Shown: positions 44,294 to 53,225, numbered from the stretch's first letter. The stretch is 64,000 nt of DNA from Phreatobacter sp. (GCF_016793595.1 NZ_JAEULY010000001.1:39899-103898), one strand, 5' to 3'. Notes: a model not told the origin generated them from the sequence alone. Numbers and translations: made by a program.

Positions 44294-44575
44294 ATGGTGA
44301 TGGTCCTCGCCGAGGCTGATGCCCCGTCCATCGTGCCGATGGAGCTGGAGAACTATGCGCCGCGCGAACTCGGCACGCTCTATGCGGCCGGCCGCGTGGT
44401 TCCGCGCGACCTGGTCGCCGCCCATATGTGGTTCAACATCGCGGCGCTGCGCGGCGACCGCGAGGCCGCCGCGCAGCGCCAGGAAGTCGCCGCGGAGATG
44501 AGCAAGGACGAGATCGCGCAGGCGCTCGGCTGGGCCCGGGCCTGGCTCGAATCGCAGGCGCCCGTGCGGGCCTGA
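44294..44575 (+). CDS. Small Sel1-repeat-like protein
   Basis: The protein has 93 residues. YAPRELGTLYAAGRVVPRDLVAAHMWFNIAALRGDREAAAQRQEVAAEMSKDEIAQALGWARAWLE matches about one and a half Sel1-like helical repeats (A-x-MWFNIAA-x-G). There is no signal peptide. It may mediate protein contacts; its role is unknown. GGAGG stands before the ATG. It is convergent with the YfhO-like gene, with the two stops two bases apart. Confidence 0.75.
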   Translation: MVMVLAEADAPSIVPMELENYAPRELGTLYAAGRVVPRDLVAAHMWFNIAALRGDREAAAQRQEVAAEMSKDEIAQALGWARAWLESQAPVRA

Positions 44576-44577
44576 CC

Positions 44578-46941
44578 TCAGCGCTTGCCGCGCACGGTCG
44601 CCAGCGCGGCCCACAGGTTCTCGGCGCTGAAGGGGCGAAAGCGGAAGACGATCTCATGCCGGCCGGGCGTCAGCTCGACGCCGCGAAACAGCACGTTGGC
44701 GCGCAGCAACGGCCGGCGCTGGCCGTTCACGGTGACCTCCCAGCCGGGATAGTCGAGATCGTGCAGGACGAGGATGCTGGCGACCTCGGTCTCGGCCACC
44801 AGCCGCACGGAGTTCAGCCGGTAGTCGGCAATGGCGACGCGCCCGGGCGTCGGGCGACCGGGATCGTCGGTCGCGGGAGGCACGGCCTCGACCGGATCGC
44901 TGCGCGAGATCAGCACCTCGGATTCGATGTCGAAGGCGGGAATCTCGCCCGCCGATAGTATCGCCTCGACGTCGATGGCGCGATAGCGCGCCGCCAGCAG
45001 GGCGCGCGGCGCCGCCCGGGGCAGGCGATAGATCCAGTAGGGAGGGCCCTGCATCAGGGTTTCGAGCCGGGGACGTGGCAGGCTCGCGGGCATCTCGCCG
45101 AGCGGCTTGTCGAACATGACGAGTTCGATGCCGAGAAGGCGGGCGAGCAGCGAGCGATAGCCGCGGAAGGTCTGCGGGAAGGGCCGCAGGCGCGGCTCGT
45201 GGGCGGTTTCCGCGGCGCCCGTCGCGCGTTCGTAAAGCGCGAAGCGCAGCGGATTATAGCCGAGCGTCGCCTCGATCCCGTAGGTCATCCCGGCATTCTG
45301 CCAGCCGTTTTCCGGCCCGAGGATTTCGACGCGCGGCCGGCGGCCGGCGGCATGATCGCCGTTCGAGGCGGCGAGCAGGATCGAGAGCGCCGCGCGATCG
45401 GGCGAAGGCTCGTCGCGGAACACGGCATAGACGGCCTTGGCCTCGGCATTGATCGGCGTCGTGACGTTGTGGAAGCCGAGTTCGGCGATCGCGAGGGCCG
45501 CGAGGGCCGTGGCGGCGAGCGCAACCCTTTCGGGCGCGCGCAACTGGCGCAGCAGCCAGAGCGCGAGGATGCAGACGGCCGCCCCGCTGCCGAGCGCCGC
45601 CAGCGCGACGGCGAGGTGGGCCGGGGATGGCGCGCGGGCAAGGGCGAAGCCGGTGCCGACAGCGGCCAGCGCCGCGAAGGTGGCGAGCGCGATCCGGTTC
45701 ACGCGCACCCGTTCGCGCATCGCCGCGTCAAGGCTGCCGCCGGCGATCATCGCGATGGCGAGGATGAGGATGAAAGTGGCATCGGCCGGCCGGCGATAGA
45801 GGGATACGCCCGGAATGAGCTCAAAGGCGAAGCGGAACAGCGGCGTGTGCGCGCCGAGCGCGTAGACGAGGCTCGCCGCGCCGAGGCCCGCGAAGAAGCG
45901 CAGCCCCGGACGGAACGCCGCGCCGCCCGCAAGGCCGATGCCGGCCGTGAGCAGCGTTGCGACCATGCCGACATGCAGAAAGTTCACCGAGCGGTCGGTC
46001 CAGTCGAAATTCGGCCAATGCGGCGTGCCGGGGCCGAAATAGAGGTCGGTGCGCTGCAGTCCGCCGAAGATGTCGGCCGCGAACAGGCCAATCAGGTTGA
46101 ACGGATCGAGCGAGCCGTAGGCCGCGGTCTGGAAGGCCACCACCGGCCGGTTGGAAAAGGCCGCGAACTGGAGCGTCAGCAGGAGCGGCACGGCGAGAAT
46201 CGCAGCGCCAACTATGCCCATCAGCAGAATGTACGGCCCCCGCATGCGCAGCCAACCGGCAAGCGGACGATGCGTGGCCGCATGGGTCAGCGCGAAGGCG
46301 ACCAGCACGAGGCAGTTGAGGAAGGCGATCTGGTCACGCCCGAGCGCCATCACTGCGGCGGCGCATCCGAAGGCGAGGGACCAGCGCCAGGAGCGGCGGT
46401 CGAGGGCGAGTTCGAGGAACAGGAGGCAGACCGGCAGCCAGGCATAGGAGACGACGAGACCGATATGCTGGAGCCGGCCCATGGCCGGCCCGCCGAAAAA
46501 GACGATGGCGGCGGCAAGCACGGCCGCCTGCGGCGCGAAGCCCCGGCGCGCGCAGAGCGCGGCGGTTGCGACACCAGCGCCGGCGAGGTGGGCGAGCGCG
46601 ATCGCGTCGAAAGAGCCCATCGAGGCCTTGGGCGCGAGCCATGCCGCGATCAGGAAGGTCGGCGAGAACAGCAGCGATTGCGGGTCGGCGACCGAGGGAA
46701 AGCCGGAGAAATGGTAAGGGTTCCAGAGCGGCGGCTCGCCCTGCGCGAGGGCCCGGCCGACGAAGCGGAAGAAATTGTAGAACTGCGACTTGGCATCCCA
46801 CGGAATGGTGACGGCTTCGAGCGAATAGGCCGCGACAGTGACGCCCCAGAAGGCGAGGATAACGGCGGCGACGGCCAGGGTCTCGCGCCGCGTCCATGGG
46901 CGCGGATTCCCGGGCAGGCGGTCGGTTTTCGTGTCGCTCAC
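44578..46941 (-). CDS. YfhO-like polytopic membrane protein
   Basis: The protein has 787 residues from the GTG at 46941; a GTG at 46971 is the other choice. The first two thirds hold about a dozen membrane segments in a glycosyltransferase C (GT-C) layout: an acidic periplasmic loop IPWDAKSQFYNFFRFVGRALAQGEPPLWNPYHFSGFPSVADPQS, and later YRRPADATFILIL. The last part is soluble: VLHDLDYPGWEVTVNGQRRPLLRANVLFRGVELTPGRHEIVFRF. This is the YfhO (PF09586) plan, so a lipid-linked sugar transferase role is likely but the acceptor is unknown. Confidence 0.78.
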   Translation of the reverse strand: MSDTKTDRLPGNPRPWTRRETLAVAAVILAFWGVTVAAYSLEAVTIPWDAKSQFYNFFRFVGRALAQGEPPLWNPYHFSGFPSVADPQSLLFSPTFLIAAWLAPKASMGSFDAIALAHLAGAGVATAALCARRGFAPQAAVLAAAIVFFGGPAMGRLQHIGLVVSYAWLPVCLLFLELALDRRSWRWSLAFGCAAAVMALGRDQIAFLNCLVLVAFALTHAATHRPLAGWLRMRGPYILLMGIVGAAILAVPLLLTLQFAAFSNRPVVAFQTAAYGSLDPFNLIGLFAADIFGGLQRTDLYFGPGTPHWPNFDWTDRSVNFLHVGMVATLLTAGIGLAGGAAFRPGLRFFAGLGAASLVYALGAHTPLFRFAFELIPGVSLYRRPADATFILILAIAMIAGGSLDAAMRERVRVNRIALATFAALAAVGTGFALARAPSPAHLAVALAALGSGAAVCILALWLLRQLRAPERVALAATALAALAIAELGFHNVTTPINAEAKAVYAVFRDEPSPDRAALSILLAASNGDHAAGRRPRVEILGPENGWQNAGMTYGIEATLGYNPLRFALYERATGAAETAHEPRLRPFPQTFRGYRSLLARLLGIELVMFDKPLGEMPASLPRPRLETLMQGPPYWIYRLPRAAPRALLAARYRAIDVEAILSAGEIPAFDIESEVLISRSDPVEAVPPATDDPGRPTPGRVAIADYRLNSVRLVAETEVASILVLHDLDYPGWEVTVNGQRRPLLRANVLFRGVELTPGRHEIVFRFRPFSAENLWAALATVRGKR

Positions 46942-46984
46942 GCGCCGCTTGTAGCCGAGCCGCCCGGGCACGGATATGGCGGCA

Positions 46985-48205
46985 TCACGCGGCGGCCTTG
47001 CGACGCTCGGTTTCGATGTCGGGGAGGAAGATGGTCAGGAGCCCGATCAACGGCAGAAACGAGCAGATGGTGAAGACGAAGCCGATGCCGCGCACATCGG
47101 CGATCTGGCCGAGCACCGCCGCGCCGATGCCGCCCATGCCGAAGGCGAAGCCGAAGAACAGGCCGGAGATCATGCCGACCTTCCCGGGCACCAGTTCCTG
47201 CGCGTAGACGAGGATGGCGGAAAAGGCCGAGGCCATGATCAGACCGATGACGACGGTGAGGACGGCCGTGCCGACCAGGCCCGCATAGGGCAGGACGAGC
47301 GTGAAGGGCAGGGCACCGAGGATCGAGCCCCAGATAACCAGCTTGCGGCCGAACCGGTCGCCGATGGGACCGCCCAGCAGCGTGCCGGCGGCGAGCCCGC
47401 CGAGGAACAGGAACAACAGGAGCTGCGCGGTGGAGACCGACACGCCGAAGCGCTCGATGGCGTAGAAGGTGTAATAGCTGCCGAGGCTGGCGATGTAGAT
47501 GTATTTCGAGAAGATCAGCAGCGCGAGCACGGTGAGTGTCCGCAGCACAAGCCCGCGCGGCAGGGCGGGCGGCAGCGCCACGGGCGCGGAGGATTTGGCC
47601 GCCGCGGCGCGCTTCCCGGCATACCAGGCGCCGACACGGGCGAGCACGACCATGCCGGTCAGCGCGAGGGCGGCGAACCAGGCAAGGCTTTCCTGGCCGC
47701 GGGGCAGGATGATGAAGGCGGCGAAGAGCGGTCCCGCCGCCGTTCCGACATTGCCGCCGACCTGGAAGAGCGACTGCGCGAGGCCGTGCCGGCCGCCTGA
47801 CGCAAGGCGCGCCATGCGCGAGGATTCGGGGTGGAAGATCGCCGAGCCGAGCCCGACCAGCGCCGCGCCGACCAGCAGCAGTCCGTAGCTGGTCGCATAG
47901 GCGAGCACGAACAGGCCGGCGAGCGATGACCCCATGCCGACAACCAGCGAATAGGGCTGGGGTCGCCTGTCGGTATAGAAGCCGATCAGCGGCTGGAGCA
48001 GCGAGGCCGTGCCGTTGAAGACGAGGGTCAGAAGCCCGATCTGGCCGAAATCGAGGCCGTAATTGTCCTTCAGCAGCGGATAGATCGCGGTGATCAGCGA
48101 CTGCATCACGTCATTGAAGAAATGGCAGAGGCTGAGGGCTGCGAGGATGCCGAAAGTGGTCGTTTCGGCGGCGGGCCGCCGGTCGCCGGCAGTGGCGGTG
48201 GTCAC
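46985..48205 (-). CDS. fsr: MFS exporter, fosmidomycin-resistance type
   Basis: The protein has 406 residues from the GTG preceded by GGGAGGATG. There are twelve membrane segments. SLCHFFNDVMQSLITAIYPLLKDNYGLDFGQIGLLTLVFNGTASLLQPLIGFYTDRRPQPY is diagnostic of the Fsr subfamily, and GLGSAIFHPESSRMARLASGGRHGLAQSLFQVGGNVG confirms it. It exports fosmidomycin in known members; the natural substrate is uncertain. The YfhO gene follows on the same strand after 43 bases, counted from the chosen start. Confidence 0.88.
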   Translation of the reverse strand: MTTATAGDRRPAAETTTFGILAALSLCHFFNDVMQSLITAIYPLLKDNYGLDFGQIGLLTLVFNGTASLLQPLIGFYTDRRPQPYSLVVGMGSSLAGLFVLAYATSYGLLLVGAALVGLGSAIFHPESSRMARLASGGRHGLAQSLFQVGGNVGTAAGPLFAAFIILPRGQESLAWFAALALTGMVVLARVGAWYAGKRAAAAKSSAPVALPPALPRGLVLRTLTVLALLIFSKYIYIASLGSYYTFYAIERFGVSVSTAQLLLFLFLGGLAAGTLLGGPIGDRFGRKLVIWGSILGALPFTLVLPYAGLVGTAVLTVVIGLIMASAFSAILVYAQELVPGKVGMISGLFFGFAFGMGGIGAAVLGQIADVRGIGFVFTICSFLPLIGLLTIFLPDIETERRKAAA

Positions 48206-48351
48206 GGCATCATCCTCCCGCGGGGATGAATGCCCGCAGCGTCGCCGCCTCGGGAATGGCGGTCCACGGGATACAGGCTGACGAGACGCCATGGGTCAAC
48301 GCGCGCGACGCAGGGCGGCCCGGCGCGCAGGGCGGGGCTTGCTGCCAGTCT

Positions 48352-48690
48352 CTACTCGGCCTCGGGTGCGCCCGGCAGTTCGAGCTCGGCCGCGACCGAT
48401 TTCATGATCTCGATCTGGCGGTCGAGCGCGTTGGATTCTAGCGGGCCCTCGAAGACGATGTCGACGGTGAAGGCGCCGAGATTGCGCGCCACCAGCGACA
48501 GCACGCGGTTGGAGGCCTCCTGCCGCTGCCCGGCGTCGAGCTGCTGGGCCGGCGAGGCGCCGACAAGGCAGCCGCGCTTCCCGGCGGCGGCCGCCGGGCT
48601 GGCCGCGAATGCGCCGAGCGCGACGATGCAGCCGGCGATGAAGGTCGTTCTGAAGACGTCGCGCGCCGTGATGGCTTGTCGAGCAGGCAT
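48352..48690 (-). CDS. Small secreted protein, unknown
   Basis: The protein has 112 residues from the ATG with AGGAG nine bases upstream. Its signal segment (TTFIAGCIVALGAFAASPAAAA) is followed by KRGCLVGASPAQQLDAGQRQEASNRVLSLVARNLGAFTVDIVFEGPLESNALDRQIEIMKSVAAELELPG. There is a single Cys near the mature start. I cannot name the family. It stands between Fsr and an SDR gene. Confidence 0.55.
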   Translation of the reverse strand: MPARQAITARDVFRTTFIAGCIVALGAFAASPAAAAGKRGCLVGASPAQQLDAGQRQEASNRVLSLVARNLGAFTVDIVFEGPLESNALDRQIEIMKSVAAELELPGAPEAE

Positions 48691-48838
48691 TTGTCCGGCT
48701 CCTGACGATAATCGTGACGACAACCCGCCGCAGTCGGGAAGGTTCCGCGAGGGTCACGTCGACCGAAGCGGGGGCTGATCACTTGTCAGGAGCGGATGAG
48801 GCAGTCTTCGACCTGGCTTGCCGCAATGCCGAGGCGCG

Positions 48839-49621
48839 TCAGAACACGGTGTAACCGCCGTCGATGACCAGCGTCTGCGCCGTGTGATAGCTCGACGCGC
48901 CGCTCATCAGATAGACCGCGATGCCGCCGAAATCGGACGGCTGGCCGAACCGCCGCACCGGAATGCGCGGCGTCACGGCGCCCGCGAATTTCGGATTGGC
49001 GAAGGTCGCCTCGGTCATGTCGGTGGCGATCCAGCCGGGCAGGATCGTGTTGGCGGTGACGCCGTAGCGGGCAAGTTCCACGGCAAGCGCCCGCACCATG
49101 GCGTTCACCGCGCCCTTGGACGCGCCGTAATGCTCGTTGAAGGCCGCGCCGTCGATGGAGGCGACCGAGGATGTCGCGATCAGCCGGCCACAGGCGTCGC
49201 CCGCCTTGGCGCGCTCGATCATGTGTTTCGCCGCCACCTGGAAGCAATGCATGACGCCCTCGACATTGGCGGCCATGACGCGGCGGAAGTCCTCGACGGG
49301 ACGGTCGACGAACGGCCCCTTGCTCGCACCGGTCACGCCGGCATTGGCGATCATGCCGTCGACGCGGCCGAAGGCCTTGAGCGTGGCCGCGAAGGCGGCT
49401 TCGACCGAGGCGCGATCCGTGACGTCGACGCCCTGCGCCTCCGCCCGCGCGCCGAGCGCCGAGAGCCTGGCCACCGCTTCGGCGTTCTTCGCCTCGTTGC
49501 GGCCCCAGACGGAGATGGCGCAGCCGGCATTGGCGAGCGCCTCCGCCATGCCGAGCCCGATGCCGCCATTGCCGCCGGTGACGACCGCCACGCGGCCGGT
49601 GAGATCGAAGGGATTGGCCAT
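48839..49621 (-). CDS. Short-chain dehydrogenase/reductase
   Basis: The protein has 260 residues of the classical SDR type. The cofactor loop is TGGNGGIGLGMAEAL at 15-29, NAG comes in MIANAGVTG, the catalytic Ser is in IATSSVASIDG, and YGASKGA gives the Tyr/Lys pair. TDMTEATFANPKFAGAVTPRIPVRRFGQPSDFGGIAVYLMS is the usual end. The substrate is unknown. It stands alone, with a reverse-strand neighbour 104 bases away. Confidence 0.9.
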   Translation of the reverse strand: MANPFDLTGRVAVVTGGNGGIGLGMAEALANAGCAISVWGRNEAKNAEAVARLSALGARAEAQGVDVTDRASVEAAFAATLKAFGRVDGMIANAGVTGASKGPFVDRPVEDFRRVMAANVEGVMHCFQVAAKHMIERAKAGDACGRLIATSSVASIDGAAFNEHYGASKGAVNAMVRALAVELARYGVTANTILPGWIATDMTEATFANPKFAGAVTPRIPVRRFGQPSDFGGIAVYLMSGASSYHTAQTLVIDGGYTVF

Positions 49622-49725
49622 GACCTGCTCGCTCGCTGCTGTTTCGCTGTCGGGCGTCAGGGGAGCGTGCGCGGGCGGGCGGCGTCAACGCCGCCGTGCG
49701 GGGGAGGGATGGCCGGCCGACGGTG

Positions 49726-50031
49726 TCAGGAAGCGGCCGGCCGGTCGAGATGGCCGAGGTCGCGGCCGGGATCGAGCCGGTCGCGCACGCGCTGCTTCAG
49801 CGCCCTGGAATCCGGGAAGCCGCCGTCGCGCTTTCGTTCCCAGATGAGGTCGCCGTCATAGGTGATCTCGAAGACGCCGCCGGTGCCGGGCCTGAGCGAG
49901 ACCTCGCCGAGCTCGGTGCCGAAGGTCGAGAGCAGTTCCTGCGCCATCCAGGCCGAACGCAGCAGCCACTGGCACTGGGTGCAGTAGGTGATGGCGATGC
50001 GCGGTCTGGCCGCATTCGGGGCATCGGACAT
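49726..50031 (-). CDS. SelT/SelW/SelH (Rdx) family selenoprotein homologue
   Basis: The protein has 101 residues. The thioredoxin-like redox site is Cys17-x-x-Cys20 in ITYCTQCQWLLRSAWMAQELL, with Cys in place of the Sec found in animals. LRPGTGGVFEITYDGDLIWERKRDGGFPDSRALKQRVRD is a strong family match. Its redox partner is unknown. It begins seven bases after the MerR gene stops, so the two genes are an operon. Confidence 0.92.
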   Translation of the reverse strand: MSDAPNAARPRIAITYCTQCQWLLRSAWMAQELLSTFGTELGEVSLRPGTGGVFEITYDGDLIWERKRDGGFPDSRALKQRVRDRLDPGRDLGHLDRPAAS

Positions 50032-50038
50032 GACGGCC

Positions 50039-50479
50039 TCAATGGTGCGCGTGATCGCAGAGGTCGTGGTCGGCGAGCACTTCGATGACCCGGCACTGGC
50101 CGATCGAGCCGTGGCCACCGCAATCGACCATGCGGGCGATCTCGCCGCGCAGCGCGGTCAGGCGGGCGATGCGACCGTCGATATCGCCGAGGTGCCGGCG
50201 CGCGATGGCGTCGGCATCGGCACAGGGCCGCTCCGGCTCGCCGGCCAGCGCCAGAAGCTGGCGGATTTCCTCGATCTCGAAGCCGAGGTCGCGGGCATGG
50301 CGGATGAATTTCAGCCGCCGCACGTCGTTCGCGCCATAGGTGCGACGGTTGGATTCGGTGCGCGGCGCGGCGTTCATCAGGCCGATCTGCTCGTAGTAGC
50401 GGATGGTCGGCACCTTGACCCCGGCAGTCCGTGCCAGCGTGCCGATGGGAAGGGGTTTGGTCGATGAAAGACCCTTCAT
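50039..50479 (-). CDS. MerR-family metal-type regulator
   Basis: The protein has 146 residues. The HTH and wing are IGTLARTAGVKVPTIRYYEQIGLMNAAPRTESNRRTYGANDVRRLKFIRHARDLGF. Cys86, Cys120 and Cys129 lie where CueR and ZntR-type sensors bind metal, and the end CDHAHH adds another Cys and three His. This suggests a thiophilic divalent metal such as Zn, Cd or Pb, but the metal is not readable. GGGAG precedes the ATG, and a perfect palindrome lies 16 bases upstream. The Rdx gene follows. Confidence 0.88.
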   Translation of the reverse strand: MKGLSSTKPLPIGTLARTAGVKVPTIRYYEQIGLMNAAPRTESNRRTYGANDVRRLKFIRHARDLGFEIEEIRQLLALAGEPERPCADADAIARRHLGDIDGRIARLTALRGEIARMVDCGGHGSIGQCRVIEVLADHDLCDHAHH

Positions 50480-50495
50480 GGTGGCGCTCCCGATG

Positions 50496-50510
50496 CTCCA
50501 GTCACTGGAG
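50496..50510. promoter_or_regulatory. MerR-type operator candidate
   Basis: CTCCAGT and ACTGGAG are perfect seven-base arms around one C. The shape and bases resemble CueR/HmrR-type operators (CTTCC-n-GGAAG and relatives). It lies 16-31 bases upstream of the start of the MerR gene, fitting autoregulation of the MerR-Rdx operon. Confidence 0.5.
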
Positions 50511-50648
50511 GATTTAGGCACTGGGCGATCCGAATGGAAGACGGTTCGGCTTCGCCCCGCTCTCCGCGCCATGCAGCCGTCATTCATCTGCCGGCCATTC
50601 TCGCGACATGAAGAGCGCTATGATCCGCGAGCCTCACCGGAGGCTGCC

Positions 50649-51137
50649 ATGGCCCGCTTGCTGACCCGCCCGCTCGTCCTTGCCGTTCCCGCCCTTGGCC
50701 TCGTTCTGGCGGTTGGCATCGCGTCCGCTCAGACGACCCCGCCCATCGTGCCCGTCAATCCGTCCGCCGTGCGCGACAGCGAGGGCGGCCGCTTCGTGCT
50801 GCGCGACATTTCCGGCGGGTTCCTGCGGATGGACAGCCGCACCGGCCAGATTTCGACCTGCACGCAGGCATCCGGCGCCTTCACCTGCCGGATGGCGGCC
50901 GACGACCGCACCGCTCTCGATCAGGAGATCGAGCGGTTGCGCGCGGAGAACGAGGCGTTGAGGCGGAGCGGGGCGACGGCCCTGGCTCGCCCCGGCCAGT
51001 CCGGCGACCAGGGCCTCAACCTGCCGAGCGACGCCGAGGTCGATCGCGCCCTGTCGCTCGCCGAGCGCATCTGGCGGCGCCTGCGCGGCATGATCCGCGA
51101 GGCCGAGCAGGACATGCCGGCCGATCGCCGGCTTTAG
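50649..51137 (+). CDS. Secreted coiled-coil protein, unknown
   Basis: The protein has 162 residues. A signal peptide ends at ASAQ. The mature start has GGRFVLRDISGGFLRMDSRTGQISTCTQASGAFTCRMAADDR with one Cys pair, followed by a coiled coil ALDQEIERLRAENEALRRSG and a helical Arg-rich end. I have seen this layout in Hyphomicrobiales hypothetical proteins but cannot name it. It converges on map across a palindromic repeat. Confidence 0.6.
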   Translation: MARLLTRPLVLAVPALGLVLAVGIASAQTTPPIVPVNPSAVRDSEGGRFVLRDISGGFLRMDSRTGQISTCTQASGAFTCRMAADDRTALDQEIERLRAENEALRRSGATALARPGQSGDQGLNLPSDAEVDRALSLAERIWRRLRGMIREAEQDMPADRRL

Positions 51138-51170
51138 AGAAGGCTTTGCCGTCTCTGTCCCATTGCTCCA

Positions 51171-51218
51171 CCGCATTTTCCTGACGCGAACCGGTCCCCA
51201 CTTCGCTTGAAAATGCGG
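51171..51218. repeat. Dispersed palindromic repeat, copy 2
   Basis: CCGCATTTTC and GAAAATGCGG form perfect ten-base outer arms around the core at 51184-51212 shared with copy 1 (27558-27586, 28 of 29 bases identical). It sits between the ends of two convergent genes and could also act as a two-way terminator or mRNA end. Confidence 0.8.
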
Positions 51219-51221
51219 TTG

Positions 51222-52055
51222 TCAGGCCGCGCGGCGATAGGGCGGCTTGTCGAGGCCTTTCGGCGAGAGGGTGAAGACCTCGACGCCGGTGTCGGTCACC
51301 GCCACCGTGTGCTCGAACTGCGCCGACAGCGAACGGTCGCGCGTCACAGCGGTCCAGCCGTCCGACAGCACTTTCACATGCGGGCGGCCGAGATTGATCA
51401 TCGGCTCGATGGTGAAGAACATGCCGGGCTTCAGCAGGCTGCCTTCGCCGGGGCGGCCGAGATGGACGATGTTCGGCTCGTCGTGGAACATGCGGCCGAG
51501 GCCGTGGCCGCAGAAGTCGCGCACCACGCTCATGTGCTGCGGCTCGACGAAGCTCTGGATCGCGTGGCCGATATCGCCGACGGTGTTGCCGGGCTTCACG
51601 GCCGCGACGCCCAACATGAGCGACTCGTAGGTCACGTCGATCAGGCGCTCGGCGCGGCGCGGCACGTTGCCGATGGCATACATGCGCGAGGAATCGCCGT
51701 GCCAGCCATCGAGGATGAAGGTCACGTCGACATTGACGATGTCGCCGTCGCGGAACGGCTTCTCGTTCGGCATACCGTGGCAGACGACGTGGTTGATCGA
51801 GGTGCAGCAGGAGAATTCGTAGCCGCGATAGCCGAGCGTCGCGGGCAGCGCGCCGTGATCGAGCGCGAACTCGAAGACGAGGCGGTCGATGCGGTCGGTG
51901 GGGACGCCTTCCTTGACCTCGTCGACCAGCATGTCGAGGCATTCGGCCACGAGCCGGCCGGCCTTGCGCATTCCGGCGAAGGCCTCCGGCCCGTAGAGCT
52001 TGATCTGGCCGTTCTTGCGCAGCGGCGCGGTGCCGGCATCGACATAGGAAACCAA
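51222..52055 (-). CDS. map: Type I methionine aminopeptidase
   Basis: The protein has 277 residues from a TTG at 52055 placed nine bases after GAGG. A TTG at 52061 would add two residues. The metal ligands are visible: Asp in VNVDVTFI, Asp in GDSSRMY, His in GHGLGRMFHDEPN, Glu in FTIEPMINLG, and Glu in FEHTVAVTD. It removes N-terminal Met from new proteins; the Thr1-dependent Anbu and Pro1-dependent tautomerase in this window need that step. The gene is not in the usual rpsB or adk context. Confidence 0.93.
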   Translation of the reverse strand: MVSYVDAGTAPLRKNGQIKLYGPEAFAGMRKAGRLVAECLDMLVDEVKEGVPTDRIDRLVFEFALDHGALPATLGYRGYEFSCCTSINHVVCHGMPNEKPFRDGDIVNVDVTFILDGWHGDSSRMYAIGNVPRRAERLIDVTYESLMLGVAAVKPGNTVGDIGHAIQSFVEPQHMSVVRDFCGHGLGRMFHDEPNIVHLGRPGEGSLLKPGMFFTIEPMINLGRPHVKVLSDGWTAVTRDRSLSAQFEHTVAVTDTGVEVFTLSPKGLDKPPYRRAA

Positions 52056-52131
52056 GGGCAATGTCCTCGAAATACGGCGTGGGCGGAGAGGCCACCCCTG
52101 TCAAAAATCTGCGGGAAAAATAAGCAAATTG

Positions 52132-52160
52132 CCTGCCCGCGCAAGGTTTGCGCGGGCAGG
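52132..52160 (-). terminator. Terminator of the dehydrogenase gene
   Basis: A twelve-base perfect stem, CCTGCCCGCGCA/TGCGCGGGCAGG, surrounds AGGTT. Read on the minus strand it is followed by GCAATTTGCTTATTTTT, a T-rich tract. It lies 28 bases after the stop of the dehydrogenase and upstream of map on the same strand. Confidence 0.65.
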
Positions 52161-52187
52161 GCAGCGAGGCGGGGCCCCGATGGAGGA

Positions 52188-53093
52188 TCAGTCCACGAGG
52201 TTGACGCCGTTCCAGCGCGCGACTTCGTCGGAGAGCATGGGCACGTATTTGCCGCCATTGCCCTGAGCCTCGGCCATGGCGAAGTAGTTCTTCACGGCAT
52301 TGCCGAGCGGATTGGCGATGCCGGAGGCCTGCGCCATGTTCGCGCAATAGCGCATGTCCTTGTGGGCGTTCGACAGCGTGAAGCGGTGGGCGTTCTCGTC
52401 GCGCTCGACCACATATTTGAAGAAGGTCTGGAAGAAGCCGCAGTCCATGCGCCCGCCGCCCATCACCGCGTTCACCGCCTTGGGCGTGACCCCATTGGCC
52501 TTCGCGACGGCGAGCGCCTCGGCATAGAGCGCCGCATAGCCCATCGAGACGAAATTGTTGACGATCTTCATGGTGTGGCCGGCGCCGGTCGGCCCGACAT
52601 GGATGACGCGTCCGGCGAAGCAGTCGATCACCGGGCGCACGCGGGCCAAATCCGCGTCCGCGCCACCGGCCATGACGTCGAGCTTGCCTTCCCAGGCCTC
52701 CTTCGGCGTGCGCGACAGCGGCGCGTCGAGGAAGATGATGCCAAGGGGCGCCAGTTCCTCGGCGAGGCGGCGGGTCAGGGTCGGCTCGGAGGTGGAGGTA
52801 TCGACGATCACCATGCCCTTGCGTGCGCCGGCCTTCAGGCCCTCCGGCCCGTTGACGATGGCCTCGACCTGCGGCGCGCCGGTGACGCAGAGAAACACGA
52901 TGTCGGAGGCCTCCGCGACGGCTTTCGGGCTCTTCGCCTCGTTCGCGCCGCGCTTGATGAGATCCTCGACCGGCTCGCGGTTGCGGTTGGCCATGACGGT
53001 CAGGGGGTAGCCCTTGCCGACGATATTGGCGGCCATGCCGTGGCCCATCAGCCCGACGCCGATGAAGCCGATCCGTTCCTTGCTCATGCTCAT
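52188..53093 (-). CDS. 3-hydroxyisobutyrate dehydrogenase family oxidoreductase
   Basis: The protein has 301 residues. The cofactor loop is GFIGVGLMGHGMAANIVGKG at 9-28, VFLCVTGAPQVEAIV follows, the substrate loop is FLDAPLSRTPKEAWEGKLDVMAGG, and the catalytic Lys is in GAGHTMKIVNNF. The DAPLSRTPKEA form (rather than DAPVSGG) points to a sugar-acid or sulfolactaldehyde-type relative and not to valine degradation. It is divergent from a LacI regulator across 132 bases with a palindrome. Confidence 0.85.
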   Translation of the reverse strand: MSMSKERIGFIGVGLMGHGMAANIVGKGYPLTVMANRNREPVEDLIKRGANEAKSPKAVAEASDIVFLCVTGAPQVEAIVNGPEGLKAGARKGMVIVDTSTSEPTLTRRLAEELAPLGIIFLDAPLSRTPKEAWEGKLDVMAGGADADLARVRPVIDCFAGRVIHVGPTGAGHTMKIVNNFVSMGYAALYAEALAVAKANGVTPKAVNAVMGGGRMDCGFFQTFFKYVVERDENAHRFTLSNAHKDMRYCANMAQASGIANPLGNAVKNYFAMAEAQGNGGKYVPMLSDEVARWNGVNLVD

Positions 53094-53172
53094 GTCCTCC
53101 CGGAGCGTTGTTTTGCCGAAGTCTAGACGGCAACCGCCACAGTGGACGAGGGGTAAAACGATTGAATTTGTC

Positions 53173-53187
53173 TTTCAAAATTTGAAA
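53173..53187. promoter_or_regulatory. LacI operator candidate
   Basis: TTTCAAA and TTTGAAA are perfect arms around A, in an AT-rich patch that stands out from the GC-rich genome. It lies between the dehydrogenase and LacI genes, which are divergent, 39 bases before the LacI start. Joint control of both genes is the likely use. Confidence 0.5.
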
Positions 53188-53225
53188 TCGGGTTTTAAGC
53201 TCCGCTCGAAATTCAGGAGGGCGCG

